A stretch of 64,000 nt of DNA from Pantoea sp. Mb-10 (GTDB lineage: Bacteria > Pseudomonadota > Gammaproteobacteria > Enterobacterales > Enterobacteriaceae), in the NCBI RefSeq assembly GCF_021272205.1, contig NZ_JAJSDX010000001.1, positions 434,001-498,000 of the forward strand, read 5' to 3'. Below, in pieces: positions 8,570-16,746 of this stretch (its first letter is position 1; the number at the start of each line of letters is the position of its first letter). The notes under the pieces were generated by a model that ran no database searches, was not told the origin of the DNA, and worked only from the letters and a program-made list of their open reading frames with translations. Made by a program: the position numbers and the translations under genes.

Positions 8570-9400
8570 TTATGAAGTAAACGGCGGCTGCCCTGCCAGC
8601 ATCTGCTCTATCACCTGCAATACGCCTTCTTCGTTGTTTGCGGGCGCCTGATAGCGTGCCACCTGCTTGACCTTCTGCGGCGCATTGGCCATCGCGAAAC
8701 TGAACCCCGCGTACTGCAGCATCTCTGCATCGTTGCCGCCGTCACCAAAAGCCAGGATTTCGCTGCGCGCGATCCCCCAGCGTTTAGCAAGCAGATCCAG
8801 TCCGTGACCTTTATGGTTGCCTGGCACAATCAGATCCACGGAGCCGTGCCCACTGGAGGTCGCGGCCACGCGCCCCTGATGCAGCCGAGAAATGTCCGCC
8901 ATCAACGGCTCGACAAATTCATCCGACAGGTTGAGCGCAAATTTGAATAGCCGGTCATCGCCGACATCCTCGAGCGAGCGGATCGCCTTTAGGCGATGGC
9001 AATAGTGACGCATTTTCACCAGCCACTGCGCTTCGATACCGTCGAAATAGTAAGCACTTTCGCGCCCACAGAGGATGTAGCGCAGATCGGGGTAGGCACC
9101 GTTTTGCAGCGTGGCGATCACCGCCTCTACGTCTTCACGTGAAAAGGCGCCGCAGAATATCTCTTCATCCCGATCGATAATCCATGCGCCGTTTTCCGCC
9201 ACAAACGTTATTTCGCTAGCGATCTCTGGGAAAAAAGATCGGAGCTGATAGTACTGATTGCCACTGGCCACGACAAACCGTATCCCGCGCGCTTTCATTT
9301 GCGCATAGCAGGCAGCAAAACGCGCGCGGTTATACTGCTTTTTGTCATCAAGAAAGGTGCCGTCCTTATCCACTGCCACCATTTTTACCGAGGTCATCAA
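8570..9400 (-). CDS. SupH/YbiV-like HAD sugar phosphatase
   Basis: A 276-residue Cof-type (C2B cap) HAD hydrolase. Motif I is DKDGTFLDD, motif II sits in FVVASGNQYYQL, the motif III lysine lies in the GNHKG region, and motif IV is FGDGGNDAEM. It aligns with E. coli SupH (YbiV), a phosphatase acting on several sugar phosphates, sharing the GNQYYQL..FFPE and FVAENGA stretches. It has its own start with no close upstream gene, so it is probably monocistronic. The exact substrate is inferred from the family. Confidence 0.85.
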   Translation of the reverse strand: MMTSVKMVAVDKDGTFLDDKKQYNRARFAACYAQMKARGIRFVVASGNQYYQLRSFFPEIASEITFVAENGAWIIDRDEEIFCGAFSREDVEAVIATLQNGAYPDLRYILCGRESAYYFDGIEAQWLVKMRHYCHRLKAIRSLEDVGDDRLFKFALNLSDEFVEPLMADISRLHQGRVAATSSGHGSVDLIVPGNHKGHGLDLLAKRWGIARSEILAFGDGGNDAEMLQYAGFSFAMANAPQKVKQVARYQAPANNEEGVLQVIEQMLAGQPPFTS

Positions 9401-9471
9401 GACTCCTTAACGCCATACAAGGAAGAAGGGGGTGTGTAGAGGATAACCTGGCGGGCGGAGAAACGCAGGAA

Positions 9472-9499
9472 AACACGGATGGACAGAGCCATCCGTGCG
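9472..9499 (-). terminator. Terminator of the rcnB-like gene
   Basis: CACGGATGG pairs with CCATCCGTG around a six-base loop, followed by TTTT on the minus strand, just after the rcnB-like stop codon. Confidence 0.8.
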
Positions 9500-9505
9500 G
9501 TCAGA

Positions 9506-9919
9506 TTAATTAAAGGCGCCGTTCAGAATGAGCGAGGTAATCACGCCTGTCGCGGCGGCAATCAGTACATAGTTGCCATCAATATTCGACCAGTATTCGC
9601 CGCGCGGTGGTGCGGGCAGATGGTGCACACGCCAGTCATCAACGCGGTAGTGCGGTCCGCGAAATTCCGGCGGCACCGGGCGGCCGCGGCGAAAATCGTG
9701 TCCGTTCCACGCAAAGTAATCGCCGTGGCGACGCGCGTCTTCGCGGTGCCCGTCGCGATCGGGGCCGTGATGCCCTTCCGGACCGCGCGGCCCCGGCCCG
9801 CCCGCTTCACCGTGCGGCTGCCAGCGTGGGTCACCCGGACCGTCTGCGCGAGCCATACCTGAAACCATTGTGCTGCATGTAATCAGTGAAGCCAGTAAAA
9901 GGGTTGTTGTTTTTTTCAT
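9506..9919 (-). CDS. RcnB-family periplasmic protein
   Basis: A 137-residue exported protein. The start is taken at ATG 9919 because GGAGGCACCACC precedes it and it gives a proper signal peptide (MKKTTTLLLASL..., cleaved about ARA-DG, residue 25). Upstream in-frame codons lack both. The mature part is Gly/Pro/His/Arg-rich up to about residue 85. The C-terminal RcnB domain follows (YRVDDWRVHHLPAPPRGEYW, then NYVLIAAATGVI). E. coli RcnB tunes nickel/cobalt export by RcnA, but no rcnA or rcnR is nearby, so the role is open. Confidence 0.82.
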   Translation of the reverse strand: MKKTTTLLLASLITCSTMVSGMARADGPGDPRWQPHGEAGGPGPRGPEGHHGPDRDGHREDARRHGDYFAWNGHDFRRGRPVPPEFRGPHYRVDDWRVHHLPAPPRGEYWSNIDGNYVLIAAATGVITSLILNGAFN

Positions 9920-10533
9920 GGTGGTGCCTCCAATCGTAACGGCCCCTAAGCGGCCGTTGCACCACACTATTGCGCAAGCATTGGCACAACGCATTGCCAA
10001 TATTCTTAAAAAAGCTGGCTTTACAGTCTATTACGCCAAGCTATCACTTTCTTAACACGTTCTCCTTAATAAGCCTTAATCTTGAAGACATTGGCGAGAT
10101 CGCACGCATAAAAAAGCCCGTCCATAAAGAACGGGCAACGAATATTCAAGCAATAAAATAAAGCGGTCACCCGCTTAAAGAGGGTAAAACTGAAGCACAC
10201 AACGCCACATCACTAGCATTGCGCTGTCACTTTATCACTTCAGTCACGGATTTTCTTTTTACAGATTTATTTTTCGGAAAAAACTGTATGTGAACTTATA
10301 AAATAACAGCATGATTTTATTCTATAAAATGGATGGCCACCTCAGGTCTGTGCTCTGACCACAATTTAAAGCGAAGCCAGTCATGTCTGGTTTGGAAAAA
10401 TGGCTTTACGTGCGCGAGGTTATATCGTGAAAAAAGGAATCAACAAGAAAAATAATAACTTTTAATGCACGTGTGTATATTGGCGCACGCCTGAATTCCG
10501 AATCCAAGACATATAACGCAGATTGATACGCCT
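9920..10533. other. Long intergenic region between rcnB-like and DUF1272 genes
   Basis: Over 600 bases without a credible ORF; the part from about 10230 to 10470 is clearly A/T-rich. It contains the rcnB-like promoter side and an isolated minus-strand terminator at 10109-10133, described separately. No tRNA, CRISPR or mobile-element sequence was seen. Confidence 0.6.
10107..10133 (-). terminator. Orphan minus-strand terminator in intergenic DNA
   Basis: GCCCGT and ACGGGC pair around a nine-base loop, followed by TTTTTT on the minus strand. The nearest upstream gene on that strand, the DUF1272 gene, ends 400 bases away, so this closes either a long 3' UTR or an unannotated small RNA. Confidence 0.75.
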
Positions 10534-10773
10534 TTACTCTGCTGCCGAAGCGGCCGGGTATCGCGTGGTTGATGCAGGATGGCGCACCAGCGCAGCCGCA
10601 GGACGCACCGGTCGCCTGACCAGTTCCCCCTGGCAGTTAGGGCAGCGATGCGCCAGCGTGCCCTCCGCGCAGGCAACGCAAAACGTGCACTCAAAAGAGC
10701 AAATACGCGCCTCTAACGAGTCTGGCGGCAGGTCTTTATCACAGCATTCACAATTTGGACGCAGTTCCAGCAT
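10534..10773 (-). CDS. DUF1272 family zinc-ribbon protein
   Basis: A 79-residue cysteine-rich cytoplasmic protein beginning MLELRPNCECCDKDLPPDS. Eight cysteines form pairs at its start (CECC), middle (CSFECTFCVAC) and CPNC, the DUF1272 signature, presumably binding zinc. ATG 10773 is preferred because GGGAGAG lies seven bases ahead of it; a GTG two codons earlier sits too close. The tail after CPNCQGELVRRPVRP is low-complexity and may be lineage-specific. Function is unknown for the family. No obvious terminator follows; the next minus-strand terminator is 400 bases downstream. Confidence 0.8.
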   Translation of the reverse strand: MLELRPNCECCDKDLPPDSLEARICSFECTFCVACAEGTLAHRCPNCQGELVRRPVRPAAALVRHPASTTRYPAASAAE

Positions 10774-10991
10774 GATCACTCTCCCGGCTGTTCAAAATTC
10801 GTTTTGGCATTCACGTCAGCCTGCACGTGAACATTTCCTGGCAATCGCACGCGCTGCCGATACGCTAAAAGTATTACATTCTGCGCGTCACGTTCTATAG
10901 TTCATTCGCGCAATTTACTTCCCCGCCCACGCGCGCGCTATCACTGGATGATCGTAAGGCGGGGCGCCACATTTTTTCGAGGCCTTTTTGA

Positions 10992-12095
10992 ATGCGAATC
11001 AAAGGATTAAATCTAGGTTTCTTTATTGTCATTCTGGCGTTGGTCACCTACGCCTTTTTCGATGTGCTTTCCCCCTACTTCTCAGCGATTTTTTGGGCAG
11101 CCATTCTGGCGGTCATTTTCCATCCGCTAAAAACCCTGCTGCGGCATAAAATGGGCGATCGTAACGGCCTCGCCTCGTTTGTGACCTTGCTTATTATCTG
11201 TCTGATTGTGTTCACACCGCTGGCGATTATCACCTCTTCGATGGTGGTCGAAGTCAACACGGTGTACACCAAGCTACAAACCAGTTCGACCCAATTCCCG
11301 GTGGTCTTTGCTGAGTTGATGCAGCATTTGCCAAGCTGGGCGCATCATTATCTCTCTGACCACAACCTCACCAATGCCGCGCAGATCCAGCAAAAGCTGT
11401 CTGAATTTGCTCTCAAGGGCGGCCAATACATGGCCGGCAGCGTGTTCCTGATCGGTAAAGGCACCTTCACCTTTACGGTTGGCTTCGGCATTATGCTGTA
11501 TCTGCTGTTTTTCTTGCTGAAAGATGGCGCCTGGCTGATCAATCTGATCCTTGAAGCCCTCCCGCTTTCCACGTATGTGAAACACCACTTGCTGATGAAG
11601 TTTGCCGCCGTGTCCCGCGCCACCGTAAAAGGCACCGTGGTGGTCGCCGTTGTACAAGGCATCCTCGGCGGCCTCGCCTTCTGGATCACCGACATTGACG
11701 GTAGCCTACTGTGGGGCGCGCTGATGGCTTTCCTGTCGCTTATCCCCGCCGTGGGCTCGGCGATTGTCTGGGTGCCCGCCGCGATCTTTTTCTTCGCCAC
11801 CGGCGCGCTGTGGAAAGGGTTATTCCTGGTGGGCTTCTTTGTGGTGGTGGTGGGCCTGGTGGACAATATCCTGCGTCCGCTGCTGGTGGGTAAAGACACC
11901 AAAATGCCTGACTACATGATCCTGATCGCCACGCTCGGCGGCATGGAGATTTACGGCATTAACGGCTTTGTGATCGGTCCGCTGATTGCGGCTCTGTTTA
12001 TCGCCTGCTGGAACCTGCTTTCCGGTCGGGACAACCGCGACAATGCGGAAGAGATTGATGAGGAGTTTATTGAGGAAGGGAAAACCCGCGATTAA
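10992..12095 (+). CDS. AI-2E family (PerM/TqsA-type) membrane transporter
   Basis: A 367-residue inner-membrane protein. It has an N-terminal helix pair (residues 8-45), a TM helix around 60-80, a soluble amphipathic segment (85-150), then five C-terminal helices. The family motif region LMAFLSLIPAVGSAIVWVPA and the NILRPLLVGK loop are present. The tail is acidic and charged (EEIDEEFIEEGK). The family includes the AI-2 exporter TqsA and Na+/H+ antiporters, so the substrate cannot be assigned. It is followed by a good terminator and has no operon partner. Confidence 0.85.
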   Translation: MRIKGLNLGFFIVILALVTYAFFDVLSPYFSAIFWAAILAVIFHPLKTLLRHKMGDRNGLASFVTLLIICLIVFTPLAIITSSMVVEVNTVYTKLQTSSTQFPVVFAELMQHLPSWAHHYLSDHNLTNAAQIQQKLSEFALKGGQYMAGSVFLIGKGTFTFTVGFGIMLYLLFFLLKDGAWLINLILEALPLSTYVKHHLLMKFAAVSRATVKGTVVVAVVQGILGGLAFWITDIDGSLLWGALMAFLSLIPAVGSAIVWVPAAIFFFATGALWKGLFLVGFFVVVVGLVDNILRPLLVGKDTKMPDYMILIATLGGMEIYGINGFVIGPLIAALFIACWNLLSGRDNRDNAEEIDEEFIEEGKTRD

Positions 12096-12183
12096 CCCGT
12101 CTGCCGCTTACGCTTGTGTTCCTGGGACGGCGATCTATCGTTAACGTTGTCAGTAAGCATGACAGAGACTTCATCTCTATTTT

Positions 12184-12207
12184 GGCCCGTTCGCGGGCCA
12201 TTTTTTC
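12184..12207 (+). terminator. Terminator after the AI-2E family gene
   Basis: GGCCCG/CGGGCC with a TTCG tetraloop and a six-base T-run, 90 bases after the stop codon. Confidence 0.88.
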
Positions 12208-12290
12208 GTGCTGAAGACGTATCGGGACGCCGGGAAAACGTTCTGCCTGCAAAGCGGAACCTGCTCAACGTCAACGAGGCAAGCGCGCAC

Positions 12291-12845
12291 ATGCAAACGT
12301 TCGATCCTCAGATGCTGCTGTTACTCTATTTCGTCTTGCCCGTTTGGTTGCTTGCCGGATTCGCTGACTGGCTCTGCCACCGCGCCACCGATATTGAACA
12401 CACCACCGGATTAAAAGAGACCTATATCCATATTTTGATGTTTCTGGAAATGGGATTGCCGCTGCTGGCGGCGCTGTTTCTTGACGTCAATGCGCTGGTC
12501 ATCGCGGTGATGATCGTGCTGTTTTTTTGTCATGAGGCCACCGCGCTGTGGGATGTGCACTATGCCGTCACCGCGCGTAAGGTAACGCCCATTGAACAAC
12601 ATGTGCACAGTTTTCTGGAGAGGGTGCCGCTGATGGCCCTGCTGCTGGTAATATCTCGGCACTGGCCTCAGTTTCTGGCGCGCTGGGGAAGGGGGGATGA
12701 ACCGGCCCGGTTTGCACTCCGACTCAGGGCTGAGCCTTTGCCAACCGGTTATATTGTTTGCGTGCTGAGCGGCATTTTTCTGTTGGAGATGCTGCCTTAT
12801 CTGGAAGAGTACTGGCGCGGCAAAAAAGCGCGCAGGCGCACCTGA
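12291..12845 (+). CDS. Histidine-rich integral membrane protein, function unknown
   Basis: A 184-residue protein with about four hydrophobic helices (roughly residues 6-22, 45-78, 118-130, 155-172). The start at ATG 12291 gives a natural N-terminus (MQTFDPQMLLLLYFVLPVW); the frame is open further upstream through the preceding terminator, so the longer form is rejected. Histidines and acids cluster beside the helices: CHRATDIEHT..KETYIH, then CHEATALWDVHYA and PIEQHVHSFLE. That pattern recalls membrane enzymes with a di-metal or haem site, but I cannot name the family. It may share a transcript with the fasciclin gene 114 bases on. Confidence 0.7.
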   Translation: MQTFDPQMLLLLYFVLPVWLLAGFADWLCHRATDIEHTTGLKETYIHILMFLEMGLPLLAALFLDVNALVIAVMIVLFFCHEATALWDVHYAVTARKVTPIEQHVHSFLERVPLMALLLVISRHWPQFLARWGRGDEPARFALRLRAEPLPTGYIVCVLSGIFLLEMLPYLEEYWRGKKARRRT

Positions 12846-12886
12846 ATGCGTATTCTCTGGGCGGCGTAAAAAATTTTCGCCCCGCT

Positions 12887-12913
12887 GCATCCGTTTTTCT
12901 CCTCCTTACGTAT
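12887..12913 (+). promoter_or_regulatory. Candidate ECF-sigma promoter of the fasciclin gene
   Basis: GCATCC (12887-12892), a 16-base spacer, then CGTAT (12909-12913). This resembles the CCATCC-N16-CGAAT pattern reported for SigK-type promoters in mycobacteria. It lies 47 bases before the fasciclin start. It was assigned by eye only. Confidence 0.5.
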
Positions 12914-12959
12914 ATCCCTGTGTGAGCAAGTGGGTTGCTCAATTAAAAGAGGATAGACG

Positions 12960-13523
12960 ATGAAAAAGTTACTTAGCCTGGCCGCAGTTTCTGGCGCACT
13001 CTTCTTTTCCGCAGGCAGCTTTGCTGCTCAGCACGCAGAGAGCGTGATGGTGGGCGGCGCGGCCATGTACCCGCAAAAAAATATTGTTGAGAATGCTATC
13101 AACTCTAAAGATCACACCACGCTGGTTGCGGCAGTGAAGGCTGCTGGACTGGTGGATACCTTGCAGACCAAAGGGCCGTTTACCGTCTTTGCTCCCACCA
13201 ACGCCGCCTTTGCCAAACTGCCCGCAGGTGCCGTGGATGATCTATTAAAACCGGAAAACAAGGCCAAGCTGACCAGCGTGCTCACGTATCACGTGGTGCC
13301 CGGAAAGTTTGACATGAGCGCGCTGGAACAGAAGATCAAACAGGGCGGCGGCCGCGCAGAACTGAAAACGGTGAATGGTCAGTCGCTGTGGATCATGCGC
13401 AACGGTCCGCACAATATCCAGCTGAAAGATGCCCAGGGTAACGTGGCGAACATCAGCACTTATGACGTCAACCAGAAAAATGGGGTTATCGACGTCATTG
13501 ATACCGTCCTGATGCCGAAGTAA
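12960..13523 (+). CDS. Secreted fasciclin (FAS1) domain protein
   Basis: A 187-residue protein with a signal peptide (MKKLLSLAAVSGALFF..., cleaved near SFA-AQ, residue 22) and one FAS1 domain from about residue 40 to the end. H1-box-like sequence GPFTVFAPTNAAFAKLP and the H2-like NGVIDVIDTVLMP are present, as is the YHVVPG core. FAS1 domains mediate adhesion or ligand binding in the periplasm or at the surface. It is followed after 43 bases by an ECF sigma gene and its anti-sigma, an arrangement also known for mycobacterial FAS1 proteins controlled by SigK. An AAAGAGGATAGACG site precedes the ATG. Confidence 0.92.
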   Translation: MKKLLSLAAVSGALFFSAGSFAAQHAESVMVGGAAMYPQKNIVENAINSKDHTTLVAAVKAAGLVDTLQTKGPFTVFAPTNAAFAKLPAGAVDDLLKPENKAKLTSVLTYHVVPGKFDMSALEQKIKQGGGRAELKTVNGQSLWIMRNGPHNIQLKDAQGNVANISTYDVNQKNGVIDVIDTVLMPK

Positions 13524-13566
13524 TTGGCTATACTCGCAACGGGAATATAAGCCAACCGGGAACCTT

Positions 13567-14121
13567 ATGGACGCGTCTCAGGCTGCGCAGTTAACCACGT
13601 TGCTCAAGGCGGTCGCGACAGGCGATCGCCTTGCTTTTGAGCAGCTCTATCGACTCAGCTCACCGCATTTATTTGCGGTCGCGCTACGCATGCTGCGTCA
13701 CCGCGCGTGGGCCGAAGAGGTCTTGCACGATAGCTTTATTGCTCTCTGGCACCATGCCGCGTCGTACAACGACGCACTGAGTTCGCCGATGACGTGGATG
13801 ACCCATATTGTACGTAACCGCTGCATTGACTGGTTACGCAACGGTGCGGTGCGCCAATCGCTTGCCGAAGAGACCTTCCGTGACGACGAGGCCGAGCTGT
13901 TGCCCGCCCCGCACGCTTTTGCAGCAGACGACAAGCAGGCGGCAAAACTGCATCACTGTCTCAAACATTTGAGCAGCGAACAGCGCCAGAGCATTACGCT
14001 TGCCTATTTTCAGGGCCTATCGCATAGCGATATTGCCAGCTGGCTGCAGCAGCCAGTGGGATCGGTGAAGAGCTGGATTCGCCGCGGTTTGGATCATCTT
14101 CGGGAGTGCGTGGGATTATGA
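13567..14121 (+). CDS. ECF-type RNA polymerase sigma factor (SigK-like)
   Basis: A 184-residue alternative sigma factor. Region 2 covers about residues 22-92 (FEQLYRLSSPHLFAVALRML, EEVLHDSFIALWHHAASY, TWMTHIVRNRCIDWLR). Region 4 covers about 130-180 (LSSEQRQSITLAYFQGLSHSDIASWL then PVGSVKSWIRRGLDHLRECV). No region 3 is present, as expected of ECF factors. Its stop overlaps the start of the anti-sigma gene (ATGA), indicating coupled translation. It probably directs its own operon and the fasciclin gene; the inducing signal is unknown, with redox stress known for related SigK-RskA pairs. Confidence 0.92.
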   Translation: MDASQAAQLTTLLKAVATGDRLAFEQLYRLSSPHLFAVALRMLRHRAWAEEVLHDSFIALWHHAASYNDALSSPMTWMTHIVRNRCIDWLRNGAVRQSLAEETFRDDEAELLPAPHAFAADDKQAAKLHHCLKHLSSEQRQSITLAYFQGLSHSDIASWLQQPVGSVKSWIRRGLDHLRECVGL

Positions 14122-14765
14122 CTCCTCACGATCGACGCGACGACGCGCTCGCCGCAGAATATGCGTTAGGCACCCTGCGTGGCAGCGCCCGCTTGCGCTT
14201 TCAGCGGCGCATGCAGGCTGAGCCTGCGCTGATGGCGCGCGTGACGCGCTGGCAGTCGCTGCTGTCCGGGCTGGACACGACACTCGCCCCCGTTCCACCA
14301 CCTGCAAGCGTCTGGAAAAAAATCACCCTCTCCTTACCGCCGGTTCAACGGGCCCGCGCGACGCGCGGCGTTTACCCGTGGCTCGCGGCGGCGGCCATGG
14401 CGCTGCTGGTGCTGACCGCCACCTATTTACTGCGCGCGCCTGACTTCACTCCGCTGGCGGTGTTAACCGATGCCCAGCATCGCGAGCAGTGGGTGGTTAG
14501 CGCCAACCGCGAGGGCGATCGCCTGAGCCTGGCGCCGCTACACGCGATCTCCCCCGCCGCAGATAAGAGTCTGGAACTGTGGATCATTCCTGCGGGTAAA
14601 GCCCCCGTTTCACTGGGCCTGGTGGACGCGCAATCGGCTCGCGCGTTTGCCCTGCATAAACCCAATGCGCTGGCTAACGCCACCCTCGCCATTAGCCTGG
14701 AGCCGCGCGGCGGCTCCCCAACCGGTCAGCCCACCGGGCCAGTGCTGTATAGCGCCGCGCTGTAA
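14118..14765 (+). CDS. Membrane anti-sigma factor (RskA family)
   Basis: A 215-residue single-span inner-membrane protein. The cytoplasmic N-terminus (DDALAAEYALGTLRGSARLRFQRRM) matches the sigma-binding region of RskA-type anti-sigmas and lacks the zinc-binding H-x3-C-x2-C motif. One transmembrane helix lies at about residues 90-107 (WLAAAAMALLVLTATYLL). The periplasmic part contains the RskA C-terminal domain with LELWIIPAGKAPVSLG. It is translated from ATG 14118, overlapping the sigma stop. It should hold the preceding sigma factor inactive until a periplasmic signal releases it, possibly by regulated proteolysis. Confidence 0.9.
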   Translation: MTPHDRRDDALAAEYALGTLRGSARLRFQRRMQAEPALMARVTRWQSLLSGLDTTLAPVPPPASVWKKITLSLPPVQRARATRGVYPWLAAAAMALLVLTATYLLRAPDFTPLAVLTDAQHREQWVVSANREGDRLSLAPLHAISPAADKSLELWIIPAGKAPVSLGLVDAQSARAFALHKPNALANATLAISLEPRGGSPTGQPTGPVLYSAAL

Positions 14766-14789
14766 GCGAGGCGAAGGTTATGATTCCCG

Positions 14790-15020
14790 GATGCTGCGCA
14801 CGCGCGGCGCTTAGCGCGGCAAGCGGGCTGATTCAGGCCGGGCGTTCGGTTGTCTGCGCTGCAGGAAATGGGTGGCTGGGAGCATAGTAGTGGTACAGCG
14901 ATACGCCACCTTGCACCTAATCACTTAACGGAGCATGCGCGGCAAATTGATGCGATTTTTGGCAGTCGTGTCCCAAATCTGTCCCATGTGGAAAATCTGG
15001 CAGCCGGAGCAAGGAGGTAA
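14790..15020 (+). pseudogene. Degenerate 3' end of a tyrosine-recombinase (phage integrase) gene beside argU
   Basis: Translation in shifting frames gives the C-terminal half of a phage-type integrase: GLIQAG, a one-base shift, [11 protein letters not shown], a region where VVVQRYA appears in another frame, then [28 protein letters not shown] to a TAA at 15018-15020. The MGGWE...RYAHLAPNHL block carries the catalytic tyrosine in intact relatives. Frameshifts and the missing 5' part make it non-functional. Its end lies 15 bases from the 3' end of tRNA-Arg, the usual place for an integrase at a tRNA attachment site. Confidence 0.82.
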
Positions 15021-15035
15021 GTCACTGAAAGATAT

Positions 15036-15112
15036 TGGCGCGCCCTACAGGATTCGAACCTGTGACCTACGGCTTAGAAGGCCGGTGCTCTATCCAGCTG
15101 AGCTAAGGGCGC
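15036..15112 (-). tRNA. argU: tRNA-Arg (anticodon TCT)
   Basis: A 77-base cloverleaf on the minus strand with acceptor stem GCGCCCT/AGGGCGC, D-arm AGCTCAGCTGGATAGAGC, anticodon loop CTTCTAA (TCT, reading AGA), T-arm GGTTCGAATCC and an encoded CCA end. This is the rare-codon arginine tRNA, located next to folD as in E. coli, where it is the attachment site of prophage DLP12. Confidence 0.97.
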
Positions 15113-15207
15113 ATAGAAGATGCGGGGAATTATACGTTGGGATGGTGGCGCGTCAACGTTTTTGCCGCGCGCGGCGGACGAAGTGCTGGTGTAATGAGCA
15201 AATTCCC

Positions 15208-15711
15208 TTAATGTCGCTGTCGCCACTCGTTGAGAGACACCAAATTGCTGGCGGAAGGAGATTCGCCTTCCAGCTCAATACCCTGCGCGCTCACGCAGGC
15301 GTTGTACTGCTCGCGCAGGGCGTGCAGCTCCTGACTATCCGGCTCCAGCTGGCGCAAAAATCCCAGCGCCAGCAACAGCTGCTGGCGAGAGATCGTGCCA
15401 GAGAAGCCCGCGCGCGTCATCAGGCGATGCCAGCGCGCAACGTTTTCGTCGCTGCCATCCACAATCAGCACCTGCCAAATCAGCAGCACGGCGGCAGCGT
15501 TGGCAAGCTGAGTCTCATTACTGCTCGTTAAATAATCGGTATACTCTTTCGCCGCCTCTTTCCCCATTAGCGACAACATGGATTCAACGTGCACCGGCGG
15601 CAGCTGCAAGCGCTTATTCAGGGCTTGCACCGCGTGACGCGCGTTCGCCGTGATCAGCTGAAATCCCACGATAAACACCCCCGCGAGCGTCGCGAGCATT
15701 ATCCAGATCAT
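15208..15711 (-). CDS. DUF1198 (YicN-like) membrane-anchored protein
   Basis: A 167-residue protein with one N-terminal transmembrane helix (MIWIMLATLAGVFIVGFQLI) and a soluble remainder. It resembles E. coli YicN: the same MIWIMLATLA start, VESML..MGK, LLIWQ.LIVDGS and LALGFLR..EP segments. GGGGAGG lies just before ATG 15711, which decides that start over a longer frame at 15744. Function is unknown. It is divergent from folD with about 170 bases between them. Confidence 0.82.
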   Translation of the reverse strand: MIWIMLATLAGVFIVGFQLITANARHAVQALNKRLQLPPVHVESMLSLMGKEAAKEYTDYLTSSNETQLANAAAVLLIWQVLIVDGSDENVARWHRLMTRAGFSGTISRQQLLLALGFLRQLEPDSQELHALREQYNACVSAQGIELEGESPSASNLVSLNEWRQRH

Positions 15712-15879
15712 CCCATCCTCCCCTGAACGTTTTACTGACATCATACGCGTCCTGCCGCCTTAACGTCACGGCGCAATCGCCGCGTCGGCAAAACCAATCT
15801 CTACCTGACAGCCGAGCGCGCTTCTGACAAAATAGGCACCTCTCCCGATTTAACCCACTACCGATGGATTTCTTTTCTA

Positions 15880-16746
15880 ATGGCAGCAAACATTATTGAC
15901 GGTAAAACGATTGCGCAGCAGGTGCGCCTTGAGGTTGCCGAAAAAGTAAAGCAGCGTCTGAGCGCAGGTAAACGCGCCCCAGGATTGGCCGTGGTGCTGG
16001 TGGGCGAAAACCCGGCGTCGCAAATTTATGTCGGCAGTAAACGTCGCGCCTGTGATGAAGTGGGCTTCCTCTCGCGCTCATACGACCTGCCCGCCACCAC
16101 CAGCGAAGCCGAGCTGCTGGCGCTGATTGATACCCTCAATGCCGATGCTGATATCGACGGCATTCTCGTGCAGCTGCCCCTGCCAGCGGGCATTGATAAC
16201 GTCAAAGTGCTGGAGCGCATCACGCCAGACAAAGACGTGGATGGCTTTCATCCCTACAACGTGGGTCGTCTGTGCCAGCGCGCGCCTACGCTGCGCCCCT
16301 GCACACCGCGCGGCATCGTGACGCTGCTAGAGCGCTATAATATCGACACTTACGGCTTGAACGCCGTGGTCGTGGGCGCGTCCAATATCGTGGGGCGTCC
16401 CATGAGCATGGAACTGCTGCTGGCAGGCTGCACCACCACCGTGACCCATCGCTTCACCAAAGATCTGCGCCACCACGTTGAGCATGCCGATCTGCTGGTG
16501 GTGGCCGTGGGCAAGCCCGGCTTTATTCCGGGCGACTGGATCAAACCGGGTGCGGTGGTGATTGATGTCGGTATTAATCGTCTGGACAACGGCAAAGTGG
16601 TCGGCGATGTGGATTTTGACGGCGCCGCCGAGCGCGCCTCTTTTATCACGCCGGTACCCGGCGGCGTCGGACCGATGACCGTGGCCACGTTGATCCAAAA
16701 CACGCTGCTGGCGTGTGAAGCCTTTCACGATGTGGAGCAAGCATAA
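15880..16746 (+). CDS. folD: FolD, methylene-THF dehydrogenase / methenyl-THF cyclohydrolase
   Basis: A 288-residue bifunctional cytosolic enzyme interconverting 5,10-methylene-, methenyl- and 10-formyl-tetrahydrofolate with NADP. Active-site residues Y50 and K54 ([10 protein letters not shown]), the QLPLP motif, DKDVDGFHP, the Rossmann segment [13 protein letters not shown] and the C-terminal [10 protein letters not shown] are all present. The stop overlaps the ybcJ start (TAATG), so the two are translated together. Confidence 0.98.
   Translation: MAANIIDGKTIAQQVRLEVAEKVKQRLSAGKRAPGLAVVLVGENPASQIYVGSKRRACDEVGFLSRSYDLPATTSEAELLALIDTLNADADIDGILVQLPLPAGIDNVKVLERITPDKDVDGFHPYNVGRLCQRAPTLRPCTPRGIVTLLERYNIDTYGLNAVVVGASNIVGRPMSMELLLAGCTTTVTHRFTKDLRHHVEHADLLVVAVGKPGFIPGDWIKPGAVVIDVGINRLDNGKVVGDVDFDGAAERASFITPVPGGVGPMTVATLIQNTLLACEAFHDVEQA

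Noticed and set aside
12114-12290. Extension of the histidine-rich membrane protein
   Set aside because: It reads through the rho-independent terminator at 12184-12207.
14935-15531. 198-codon plus-strand frame
   Set aside because: It runs through the integrase remnant, antisense across the argU tRNA and then antisense to the DUF1198 gene; no coherent protein.
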